A stretch of 64,000 nucleotides of DNA from JBBWZH01 sp035544115. Its GTDB lineage: Bacteria > Actinomycetota > Actinomycetes > Mycobacteriales > CADCTP01. How positions within the stretch are numbered: position 1 is the stretch's first letter; each line of letters begins with the position of its first letter. The stretch covers positions 5,084,001-5,148,000 of the forward strand of contig OY970235.1 of the NCBI GenBank assembly GCA_963714145.1, read 5' to 3'. Below, piece by piece: positions 1 through 7,380 of this stretch. Position numbers and translations under genes: made by a program. The notes under the pieces are model-generated. The model was not told the origin of the DNA and did no database searches. It saw only the letters and a list, made by a program, of their open reading frames with translations.

Positions 1-1
1 C

Positions 2-508
2 AGCACCGAACTGGCCCAGGACGGCGCCGTTGCCGCCCTGATGAGCACCCCGTTCCCGGCCGGGCTGGCCACCACCGCAAGGTTCCACCTGCCGATCACC
101 CACCTGGCCGTGCCGGCCCGCCGGGCGCCGGTGCTGACCACCCCGGTGCGGCTGGCCGGGCTGGGCGGCCACGAGATCCTGCTGCCGCGCGCCCGGCCGC
201 CGGGCAGCGTCTGGGCGCAGTTGGCCGACCGGCTGCCGCCCCGGCACCGGCCCCCGGCCGCGGATGACTTCGACGACCTGGTGGCGGTGCTCGACCTGGT
301 CGCCGCCGGCCGCGGGCTGCTGCCGGTCCCGCACCTGCTGGTGCAGACGGTCACCCGGCCGGATGTCCGATTCGTCCCGCTCGACACCGCCGGCCTGCGG
401 ATGACGTATGGGCTGGTCTGGCCCCAGGAGCGGGCGACCGCCGAGGTGATGGCGCTGGTCCAGGCGGTCCAGGAGACGCTGCGCACGCCGGGCCGCCCGG
501 CCGGCTGA
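2..508 (+). CDS. LysR-type regulator, C-terminal part (5' end outside window)
   Basis: The frame is open from the first bases of the window, so the start and the expected N-terminal winged-helix domain lie upstream. The visible 168 residues resemble the effector-binding half of LysR regulators. There is a strand of the type DDFDDLVAVLDLVAAGRGLL followed by VPHLLV, as in the second lobe of the periplasmic-binding-like fold, and a final helix that ends in Gly/Pro-rich residues before TGA. The first in-frame ATG at 41 is internal to the domain and is not a credible start. The target genes cannot be told from the window. The family assignment rests on the C-terminal half only. Confidence 0.7.
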   Translation, partial: STELAQDGAVAALMSTPFPAGLATTARFHLPITHLAVPARRAPVLTTPVRLAGLGGHEILLPRARPPGSVWAQLADRLPPRHRPPAADDFDDLVAVLDLVAAGRGLLPVPHLLVQTVTRPDVRFVPLDTAGLRMTYGLVWPQERATAEVMALVQAVQETLRTPGRPAG

Positions 509-549
509 GCCCGCCCCAGGGGCTTCCGCAAGGCCCCACCATCGGCATA

Positions 550-565
550 CTGTGAGCGCTCACAG
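550..565. promoter_or_regulatory. LacI-type operator in front of the GH53 gene
   Basis: Perfect 16-bp palindrome CTGTGAGCGCTCACAG with the central CG typical of LacI-family sites. It lies 74 bp before the GTG start of the endo-galactanase gene. Near-identical palindromes occur at 7253-7266 and 7346-7359, in front of the sugar-importer and beta-galactosidase genes. The likely ligand is the LacI protein encoded at 2764-3870 (inference). Confidence 0.8.
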
Positions 566-639
566 ACACCTACCCGTAACCAGCCAGCCCGGGCGCGGAC
601 GAGCCGGCGAGCCCCTCACACAGGGAGACTGGAGGAGAC

Positions 640-1806
640 GTGGACACGAGCTTCGGATCCGACCTGTCACGCCGGACGCTGCTGCGCGCCGTACCCGGTC
701 TGGCGGTGGCCGCCGCCCTGGTGCCGCAGGCGGCCACCGCCGCCGAGGCACGACCCCGGGCCAACGTGCCGCTGCGGGTGCGCGGCGTGGACCTGTCGTT
801 CACCCTGCAGGAGGAGGCCGCCGGCAAGCGCTTCAGTGACGGCGGCACGGTCCGCCGGGTGGAGCAGATCTTCGCCCAGCGCGGTGCGACGCTGGTCCGG
901 CTGCGGGTCTGGGTGAACCCGCCGGCCGGCTACAGCACCCAGGCGACCGCGATCACGCTCGCCCAGCGGGCCCGCGCCGCCGGCCTGAAGGTGCTGCTCG
1001 ACCTGCACTACTCGGACTTCTGGGCCGACCCCGGCAAGCAGACCACACCGGCCGCCTGGGCCGGGCAGAGCCTGTCGACGATGACCACCACGGTGCGCAA
1101 CTACACTCGCAACATCGTCGCCGCGTTCGCCTCGGCCGGCGCCCCGGTGGACATGGTGCAGGTCGGCAACGAGATCACCGGCGGCATGCTCTGGCCGAAC
1201 GGCCAGATCTACCGCAGCAACGGCGAACACTGGTCCGAGTTCACCACGCTGCTGAACGCCGGCATCGCGGGCGCCCGCGCCGGCAACCCGGCCGGGCACC
1301 CGATGGAGGTGATGGTGCACATCGACCGCGGCGGCGACAACGGTGGCAGCCGCTACTTCTACGACCACCTGCGCACCTTCGGGGTCAGCTACGACGTGAT
1401 CGGCCTGTCGTACTACCCGTTCTGGCACGGCTCGCTGGCCACCATGCAGGCGAACCTGAACGACCTGGCCGGCCGGTACGGCAAGCCGCTGGTGCTGGCC
1501 GAGACCTCCTACCCGTGGACCACCGCCAACGGCGACTCGCTCGGCAACTTCATCACCAGCACCAGCCAACTCCCGGACGGCTCCCGCTTCCCACCCACCA
1601 CCGCCGGCCAGGCCGCCTACTTCGAGGCCCTGCGCGGCGTCCTGCGGTCAGTCCCGAACGGCCTCGGCGCCGGCTTCATCGACTGGGAACCCGAGTGGAT
1701 CCCCGGCGTCGGCTGGGAACCCGGCGCCGGCAACCCCAACGACAACCTGACCATGTTCGACTTCAACGGCCGCGCCCTCCCCTCCCTCACCGCCTTCCGC
1801 GCCTGA
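640..1806 (+). CDS. secreted arabinogalactan endo-beta-1,4-galactanase, GH53
   Basis: Endo-acting enzyme that cuts beta-1,4-galactan side chains of pectin outside the cell. The 388-residue protein starts at GTG 640, with a strong GGAGGAG ribosome-binding site ending two bases upstream. A twin-arginine signal (SRRTLLRA, then a hydrophobic stretch and an Ala-rich cleavage region) covers about residues 1-35. The rest is a single GH53 barrel, with RLRVWVNP, LDLHYSDFWADP, the acid/base Glu in GNEITGGMLWP (E178) and the nucleophile in LAETSYPW (E288). No carbohydrate-binding module is attached. An operator at 550-565 and the downstream LacI/ABC/GH42 genes place it as the extracellular first step of galactan use. 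Products would enter through the importer encoded at 3974-7214. Confidence 0.93.
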   Translation: MDTSFGSDLSRRTLLRAVPGLAVAAALVPQAATAAEARPRANVPLRVRGVDLSFTLQEEAAGKRFSDGGTVRRVEQIFAQRGATLVRLRVWVNPPAGYSTQATAITLAQRARAAGLKVLLDLHYSDFWADPGKQTTPAAWAGQSLSTMTTTVRNYTRNIVAAFASAGAPVDMVQVGNEITGGMLWPNGQIYRSNGEHWSEFTTLLNAGIAGARAGNPAGHPMEVMVHIDRGGDNGGSRYFYDHLRTFGVSYDVIGLSYYPFWHGSLATMQANLNDLAGRYGKPLVLAETSYPWTTANGDSLGNFITSTSQLPDGSRFPPTTAGQAAYFEALRGVLRSVPNGLGAGFIDWEPEWIPGVGWEPGAGNPNDNLTMFDFNGRALPSLTAFRA

Positions 1807-1825
1807 CAGCGCCCGGCACCTACCC

Positions 1826-2545
1826 GCGGTGACGGCGCCGTCTCCCGGGTGATGACGCTGTCTCGCGGGTGACGGCGCCGTCTCCCGGTGACTGGCCTCA
1901 CCGGTGACGGCGCGGTCTCCCGGGTGATGACTTTGCTTCCCGGGTGACGGCGCTGCGCCATCACCCGCGACACCAGAGTCGCCACCCGCCGCCGGAACAC
2001 GTCACCCGACACGCCAACACATCACCCGGCACCCAGCACCCCCGGCACGCGACCCCAACCGCCCCACATCCGCAGACCACGACGCACGCACCGCAGTGAC
2101 CACCTCGCCTCCCCCGGTGACGGGTTCGCCTGGCGGGTGACGGGTTCGCCTCCCGGGGTGACGGCGCTGCGCCATCACCCGCCACACCAAAGTCACCACC
2201 CGCCGCCGGAACACGTCACCCGACACGGCAACACATCACCCGGCACCCCCGGCACGCGACCCCAACCGCCCCACATCCGCAGACCACGACGCACGCACCG
2301 CAGTGACCACCTCGCCTCCCCCGGGTGACGACTTCGCCTGGCGGGTGACGGGTTCGCCTCCCGGGTGACGCCGCTGCGCCACCACCCGCCACACCAAAGT
2401 CGCCACCCGCCGGACGACGCCGTCACCCGGCACCCGAACCCGTCACGCGAACACCGCACCCGCCACAGGAACCCAGCATCCGCCGCGCGAACCCATCGCC
2501 TACCGCGCGAACACGTCACCGGGCACCCGACGCCACCAGGCCGCG
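1826..2545. repeat. non-coding field of 20-bp phased GGTGA/TCACC repeats nested in about 210-bp tandem units
   Basis: No credible gene lies between 1807 and 2763; open frames here on either strand are simple Arg/Pro/Thr-rich translations of repeats. GGTGACG-type motifs start at about 1828, 1848, 1868, 1887, 1903, 1923 and 1943, then at 2116, 2136, 2157, 2324, 2344 and 2364. The inverse CACCC motif starts at about 1983, 2003, 2023, 2176, 2197, 2217, 2237, 2404 and 2424. Spacing is almost always 20-21 bp. A larger unit repeats: position 1947 matches 2161 and 2368 (periods 214 and 207), two nearly complete copies and a partial third. From 2440 to 2660 the pattern decays into CGCGAACCC-rich sequence. 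Confidence 0.85.
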
Positions 2546-2763
2546 CCCTCCGCCGCCCCGCGAACCCGCACCCCACCCCGCGAACCCGCACCCGCCGCAC
2601 GAAGCCCGCCCCGCCGCACGAAACGCCCCGCCGCAAGGAGACACGGCGTCCGCCGCGCGACACACGGCGCCGCCCGCACAGCGCATCCGACACCGGCGAC
2701 GGTGGACCCGCGGCCGGAGACACCCCCGGCGGAGACACCCGCGGCGGAGGCACCGGCGGGCGG

Positions 2764-3870
2764 TCAGGCCGAGGCGCGGCGGATCAGGACTACCGGCAGG
2801 ACGCGGGACGGGGGGTGCTCGCCGGCGATGCGGCGCAGCAGCAGGTCGACCATTTCGGCGGCGACCTGCTCCAGCGGGTTGCGGATGGTGGTCAGCGGCG
2901 GGTCGGTGGTGCTGGCGACCCGGGAGTCGTCGAAGCCGCCGACCGCCACATCGGACGGGACCTGCCGGCCGGCGCGGCGCAGCGCGGCGATCGCGCCGGC
3001 GGCGACCAGGTCGGAGCCGACGAAGACGGCGTCCAGGTCGGGGCGGCGGTCGAGCAGGTCGGCCATCGCCGCCTCGCCGGCGTGGAAGGTGTAGTCGGTG
3101 GCGGCCGCGACCAGGGTCTCGTCCAGCGCCGCGCCGAGGATCTCGCGGTAGCCGGCGAGCCGCTCCTGCCCGCCGGGGGTGTCCAGCGGGCCGGTGAGCA
3201 TGGCGATCCGGCGCCGGCCGAGCCCGACCAGGTAGCGGGTCATCTGCCGGGCGCCCTCCCGGTCGTCGGCGGCGACGAACGGGATGCCGGCCTCGTGCCC
3301 GAGCGGTTTGCCACAGGCGACGGCCGGCAGGTTGCCCCGCTCAAGTTCGTCCGCCAGCGGGTCGCCGCTGTGGCTGGAGACCAGCAGGATGCCGTCCACG
3401 TGCCCGGCCCGGACGTATTCGAGCACCCGCTGCCGCTCGTCCGGGCCGCTGGCCAGCATCAGCACCAGGCTGACCCGGTGCCCGGCCAGCACCTGGGTGG
3501 CGGCCCGCAGCAGCACGCTGAAGTTGGGGTCCTCGAACAGCAGTTCGTGTGGCTCGGACAGGACGAACGCGACCGCGCCGGAGCGCCGGGTGACCAGGCT
3601 GCGCGCGCTCTGGTTGGCCACGTAGCCGGTCTCCCGGACGGCCTGTTCGACCGCGGCCAGCGCCTGCGGGCTGACGTACCGGCCGCCGTTCAGCACCCGC
3701 GAGACGGTGCCCCGGGAGACGCCGGCCACCTGCGCGATGTCGTCGATGGTGGGGCCGCGCCGCATCGCCCGGCGGGCCGCGCCCCGGCTCTTTGGATGCG
3801 GCTGCGCCGGGGCCCCGGCGGCGCGCCCCGCGGCGGCCGCGGAGCGGGCCGCCCGGTCGTCCCCGTCCAC
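2764..3870 (-). CDS. LacI-family transcriptional regulator, probable galactan-locus repressor
   Basis: DNA-binding repressor of 368 residues as given. The helix-turn-helix TIDDIAQVAGVSRGTVSRVL is followed by the hinge region and a periplasmic-binding-like effector domain (VDGILLVSSH, GFDDSRVASTTDPPLTTI) ending near the C-terminus. The first 35 residues are Ala/Arg-rich and not part of the fold, so a start at ATG 3765 (MRRGPTIDD) is a good alternative. It is the last gene of a run with the ABC importer genes (gap about 100 bp to the permease gene at 3974). Three matching palindromes at 550, 7253 and 7346 are its likely operators. The inducer is probably a galactose-containing oligosaccharide (inference). 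Confidence 0.93.
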   Translation of the reverse strand: MDGDDRAARSAAAAGRAAGAPAQPHPKSRGAARRAMRRGPTIDDIAQVAGVSRGTVSRVLNGGRYVSPQALAAVEQAVRETGYVANQSARSLVTRRSGAVAFVLSEPHELLFEDPNFSVLLRAATQVLAGHRVSLVLMLASGPDERQRVLEYVRAGHVDGILLVSSHSGDPLADELERGNLPAVACGKPLGHEAGIPFVAADDREGARQMTRYLVGLGRRRIAMLTGPLDTPGGQERLAGYREILGAALDETLVAAATDYTFHAGEAAMADLLDRRPDLDAVFVGSDLVAAGAIAALRRAGRQVPSDVAVGGFDDSRVASTTDPPLTTIRNPLEQVAAEMVDLLLRRIAGEHPPSRVLPVVLIRRASA

Positions 3871-3973
3871 CTGCTCGCCCTCCCCCGCCCGAGGCTCCGG
3901 ACCGGACGGGCCGAGGTCGGACCGCCGGGGGCTCCGTGTCGGAACCGCTGCCGCCGGCGATCCTACGTCCGGC

Positions 3974-4834
3974 TCACCGCTTCACCGCCCCGCTGAGCAG
4001 GTCCATCCGCCAGTACCGCTGCAGGAACAGGAACAGGGCGATCAGCGGCAGGATGGACAGCAGCGCCCCGGTGATCACCAGCGTGTAGAGCGCCGGCTTC
4101 TGCACCCCCTGGTTGATCATGGTGAACAGGCCGACGGTGAGCGGGTACTTGTCTTCGTCGCTGAGCATGATGAACGGCAGCAGGAAATTGTTCCAGATCG
4201 CGATGAACTGCAGCAGGAACACGGTGACCAGGCCGGGCACCATCACCGGCACCGCGATCGACCGGAAGATGCGGCCCTCGCCGGCGCCGTCGATCCGGCC
4301 GGCCTCGATCATGTCGTCGGGCACCGCCGCGGCGGCGTAGATGCGGCACAGGTAGATGCCGTACGGGTAGATGATGGACGGCAGCAGCACCGACCAGTAC
4401 GTGCCGGCCATGCCCACTTTGGACAGCAGCAGGTACTGCGGGATGGCCAGCGTGATCTGCGGCAGCAGGACCCCGGCCAGCAGGATGTTGAAGGCCAGCG
4501 TGCGGCCGCGGAACCGGTACTTGGCCAGCCCGTAGCCGGCCGCCGCGGAGACCATTGTGGACAGTGCGGCGCCCACCCCGGCGTAGAGCACGCTGTTGCG
4601 GGCCCACCGGACGAACCGGCCGTCGCTGTAGTCGAACAGCCCGCGGACGTTCTCGGTGAGCCCGCCGGAGAAGCTGGGCGCGTAGCTGAACGTGCTGAAC
4701 AGCTCGGACCGGGTCTTGGTCGCGGCGATCAGCACCCAGAGCACCGGCAGCAGGCAGTAGATCGCCCCGGCCAGCAGCGCGGCGGTCGGCAGCAGTGCCG
4801 GCCGGGCGGCCGGCCGCCGGGCCGGCGCGGTCAC
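3974..4834 (-). CDS. ABC sugar importer permease, MalG/GanQ type
   Basis: Inner-membrane permease of 286 residues with six predicted membrane segments. The EAA loop that docks the ATPase reads EAGRIDGAGEGRIFRSIAVP, and the C-terminal LLSGAVK tail is typical of MalG-type subunits. It starts at a GTG whose last bases overlap the TGA of the upstream permease gene (GTGA, 4831-4834), so the two are translationally coupled. With the partner permease and the binding lipoprotein it forms a CUT1 importer for oligosaccharides. No ATPase gene is present in the window; actinomycetes commonly share one MsiK-type ATPase among such importers, which would explain this. Confidence 0.94.
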   Translation of the reverse strand: MTAPARRPAARPALLPTAALLAGAIYCLLPVLWVLIAATKTRSELFSTFSYAPSFSGGLTENVRGLFDYSDGRFVRWARNSVLYAGVGAALSTMVSAAAGYGLAKYRFRGRTLAFNILLAGVLLPQITLAIPQYLLLSKVGMAGTYWSVLLPSIIYPYGIYLCRIYAAAAVPDDMIEAGRIDGAGEGRIFRSIAVPVMVPGLVTVFLLQFIAIWNNFLLPFIMLSDEDKYPLTVGLFTMINQGVQKPALYTLVITGALLSILPLIALFLFLQRYWRMDLLSGAVKR

Positions 4835-5883
4835 CGCTCCTCCGCGAACGCGCGCCGCTGCAGCAGCCGCAGGAATCCGAGCGAGAGCAGCAGCGTGGCC
4901 AGGGCCAGCACCACCGAGGTGGCCGCGGCCGAGTAGACGTCACCGGCGATGAACGCGTCCCGGTAGATCTTCATCAGCGGCATCCAGGTGGACGGGATCA
5001 GGTTGGTCAGCGGCCGCAGCGTCATCGGCTCGTTGAACACCTGCAGGGTCGCGATGAGCGAGAACACCGTGGTCATCACGATCGCCGGGACGAGCAGCGG
5101 GATCTTGATCCGGGTCGCGATCTGCCACTCGCCGCAACCGTCCACCCGGGCCGCGTCATACAGTTCGCTGGGCACCGCGCGCAGGCTGGTGTAGAGCACG
5201 ATCATGTTGAAGCCGACACCACCCCAGATCGCCACGTTCGCGACCGCGCCGAAGATGGAGTGCACGCCGAAGAAGTTCGGCGGTGGCAGGTTCAGGTGCT
5301 CGGCGGCGTACCGGATCGGGCTCACCCCGGGCAGGTACAGGAACCCCCAGAGCATCGTCGCGATCACCCCGGGCACCGCGTACGGCAGGAAGATCGCGAT
5401 CCGGCTGAACCGGCGCAGCCGCGCGGTCGGCACGTCCAGCATCAGCGCGAACGCCAGTGCCAGCCCGAGCATGATCGGCACCACCAGCAGCCCGTAGATC
5501 ACCAGCCGGACCAGACTGTGCCAGAGCTCCGGGTCGGCGAGCGCGGCCCGGTAGTTGGCCAGCCCCACCCACACCTCGGTGCGCCGGCCGAGCAGCCCGC
5601 CGCGCACCCGCTGCCCGTGCAGGCTGAGCAGGATCGCGTACCCGATCGGGATCAGCAGGAACAGCACGAACAGCACCGCGGCCGGCAGCAGGAACAGCAC
5701 CGGCGCCAGCCGCGACCCGACCGCCCGCCGCCGGGAACGGCCCGGCCCCGAGCCGGTCGGCCCGGAGCCGGGCCGGCCCGAGCCGCCGGCCGCCCGGCCC
5801 GGATCGTCCACACCGGACTGTCCAGCTTGTCCGGACACAGTGGACGATCTGGCGGCGGGCCGGGCGGCCGGCTCGGCGTGCAC
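4831..5883 (-). CDS. ABC sugar importer permease, MalF/GanP type
   Basis: First permease of the importer, about 350 residues. The frame is open far upstream, but the part beyond 5889 overlaps the binding-protein gene. GTG 5883 was chosen because it lies five bases after that gene's stop, with GGGGG upstream. A Gly/Ser/Pro-rich cytosolic N-terminus of about 60 residues precedes six membrane segments. The EAA motif (DAARVDGCGEWQIATRIKIP) is present. It shares a 4-bp overlap with the MalG-type gene that follows. The N-terminal extension is longer than usual and low in complexity. Confidence 0.92.
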   Translation of the reverse strand: MHAEPAARPAARSSTVSGQAGQSGVDDPGRAAGGSGRPGSGPTGSGPGRSRRRAVGSRLAPVLFLLPAAVLFVLFLLIPIGYAILLSLHGQRVRGGLLGRRTEVWVGLANYRAALADPELWHSLVRLVIYGLLVVPIMLGLALAFALMLDVPTARLRRFSRIAIFLPYAVPGVIATMLWGFLYLPGVSPIRYAAEHLNLPPPNFFGVHSIFGAVANVAIWGGVGFNMIVLYTSLRAVPSELYDAARVDGCGEWQIATRIKIPLLVPAIVMTTVFSLIATLQVFNEPMTLRPLTNLIPSTWMPLMKIYRDAFIAGDVYSAAATSVVLALATLLLSLGFLRLLQRRAFAEER

Positions 5884-5888
5884 CGCGG

Positions 5889-7214
5889 TCAGCCCCCGGC
5901 CAGGTCGAAGCCCAGCTTCTTCATGTCCGCCACGGTGGCGCTCTGCATGGTGGACAGCGCCGCGGCGAAGTCGGACTTGGCCTGGATCGCCTTGCCGAAC
6001 GCGTCCCGGTAGCTGGTGTAGGTGACGTTCACGTCCGGGCCCCAGGTGACGGCCGCCGCGGTGCCAGAGATCTGCTTGGCGGTCTGGTAGAAGTCCGGCT
6101 GGTTCGGCATGAAGTCGGGCGCCTTGGTCAGCGCCGGGGTGGACTGCCCCGCCGTCACGGCCGGGTAGAGGCTGCCCTGGGTCACCAGCGCGTCCACCGC
6201 GGTCGGGTCGGTGTTCAGCCAGACCGCGAACTTGGCCGCCGCGTCCTGGTGCTTGGACTTGGCCATCACCGCGGTGGAGGAACCGCCCCACAGGCCGGTC
6301 TTCTGCTCCCCCGCCGTCCACTGTGGCAGCGGCGCCATCGCCCACTTGCCCTTGGTGTCCGGCGCGATGCCGGCCAGCACGGCCGGGCCCCAGACGGCGC
6401 TCGGCCAGGCGAGCAGGGTGCCGTCGTTCATCGCCTTGTTCCACTGCGGCGTGTACATCGGCTGCCCTTGCAGCACGCCGGCGTTCACCAGGCCGCCCCA
6501 GAACGACGCCACCTTGCGGCTCGGCTCACCGGCGATGTCGACCTTCCACTTCTCCCCGTCGATGCTCCACCAGTTGGCTCCGGCCTGCTCGGCCAGCCCG
6601 GCGAACCAGCCCGGGTCGCCGGCCGAGAACGTGGTCAGGTAGCGCTTCGGGTCCTTGGCGCGCAGCGTCCGGGCGGCGGCGGCGAACTCGTCCCAGGTCT
6701 TCGGGACGGTCAGGCCGAACCTGGTGAACAGGTCGGCCCGGTAGAACAACATCATCGGCCCGTAGTCCTGCGGCACCGCGTACGTCTTGCCGCCGAAGCT
6801 GACCAGCTGCCAGGCCGAGTCGGTGAACTGGCTCTTGATCGGCCCGGTGTAGGCGGTCAGGTCGGCCGCCACGCCGCCGGTGACCAGCGTGGGCAGCGCC
6901 TGGTACTCGGCCTGGGCGAGGTCCGGTGGGTTGCCGGCCTTGTCGGCGGTGAGCAGCTTGGTGACCAGCGTGTCGCCCTGGGACTGGGTGCTGAGGGTGA
7001 CGTGGATCTCCGGGTGCTGCTTGTTCCAGATGGCCACGACCTTGTCGATGTTCGGCGCCCAGGCCCAGAAGGTGAGCGTCACCGGGCCGGTCTCGGCGGA
7101 CTGCTTGGGCGCGGCGGAATCGCCGGTATCCGACGACGAACTACAGCCGGCAACCAGCACGGCACCCAGAACCGCCGCCAGCGCGGTCTTGACCAGGGAT
7201 GTCCTGCGTCGCAT
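5889..7214 (-). CDS. extracellular sugar-binding lipoprotein of the ABC importer
   Basis: Solute-binding protein of 441 residues. It begins at ATG 7214 behind a clear GGAGG site. An open frame extends further upstream, but that part holds the promoter and operator and is not coding. The signal peptide ends in the lipobox LVAGC, so the mature Cys is lipid-anchored. The remainder fits the cluster B/CUT1 family (VTLTFWAWAPNIDKVVAIWNK, YAVPQDYGPMMLFYRADLF, a late WLNTDP helix). It is first in the run SBP, MalF-type, MalG-type, LacI. Operators lie upstream at 7253-7266 and 7346-7359. Galacto-oligosaccharide is the likely ligand from context only. Confidence 0.94.
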   Translation of the reverse strand: MRRRTSLVKTALAAVLGAVLVAGCSSSSDTGDSAAPKQSAETGPVTLTFWAWAPNIDKVVAIWNKQHPEIHVTLSTQSQGDTLVTKLLTADKAGNPPDLAQAEYQALPTLVTGGVAADLTAYTGPIKSQFTDSAWQLVSFGGKTYAVPQDYGPMMLFYRADLFTRFGLTVPKTWDEFAAAARTLRAKDPKRYLTTFSAGDPGWFAGLAEQAGANWWSIDGEKWKVDIAGEPSRKVASFWGGLVNAGVLQGQPMYTPQWNKAMNDGTLLAWPSAVWGPAVLAGIAPDTKGKWAMAPLPQWTAGEQKTGLWGGSSTAVMAKSKHQDAAAKFAVWLNTDPTAVDALVTQGSLYPAVTAGQSTPALTKAPDFMPNQPDFYQTAKQISGTAAAVTWGPDVNVTYTSYRDAFGKAIQAKSDFAAALSTMQSATVADMKKLGFDLAGG

Positions 7215-7252
7215 GGGCGGAACCTCCGGGTATGCGATCCAGCTCAAGCATG

Positions 7253-7266
7253 TGTGAGCGGTCACA
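7253..7266. promoter_or_regulatory. LacI-type operator, importer side of the divergent promoter region
   Basis: Imperfect palindrome TGTGAGCGGTCACA, one base different from the site at 551-564. It lies 39 bp upstream of the binding-protein start on the minus strand, where a bound repressor would block transcription of the importer operon. Confidence 0.75.
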
Positions 7267-7345
7267 GATTCGACGGATGCGGCGCGGGTGTCAAGCACTC
7301 GTGTCCGGCCCGTTACGAAACGACAGAGCGCCGGACGGGAGATAC

Positions 7346-7359
7346 TGTGACCGCTCACA
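7346..7359. promoter_or_regulatory. LacI-type operator, beta-galactosidase side of the divergent promoter region
   Basis: Palindrome TGTGACCGCTCACA, extended by outer C and G at 7345 and 7360, 21 bp before the GTG start of the GH42 gene. Its centre is 93 bp from the site at 7253-7266. That spacing would allow two repressor dimers to act on the divergent promoters, possibly with looping (inference). Confidence 0.78.
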
Positions 7360-7380
7360 GACATTCCGTGGAGGATCCCG

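Noticed and set aside
667..1569. A 300-residue open frame opposite the GH53 gene
   Set aside because: It mirrors the GH53 codons, is Val/Gly/Arg-rich and has no domain. Such antisense frames are common in high-GC DNA.
1826..2545. Possible CRISPR array
   Set aside because: The 20-bp motif is degenerate, spacers are not of uniform unique type, and no cas gene is near.
1961..2753. Several open frames on the minus strand in the repeat field
   Set aside because: Their translations are reiterated Arg/Gly/Val words dictated by the 20-bp and 210-bp repeats, without ribosome sites.
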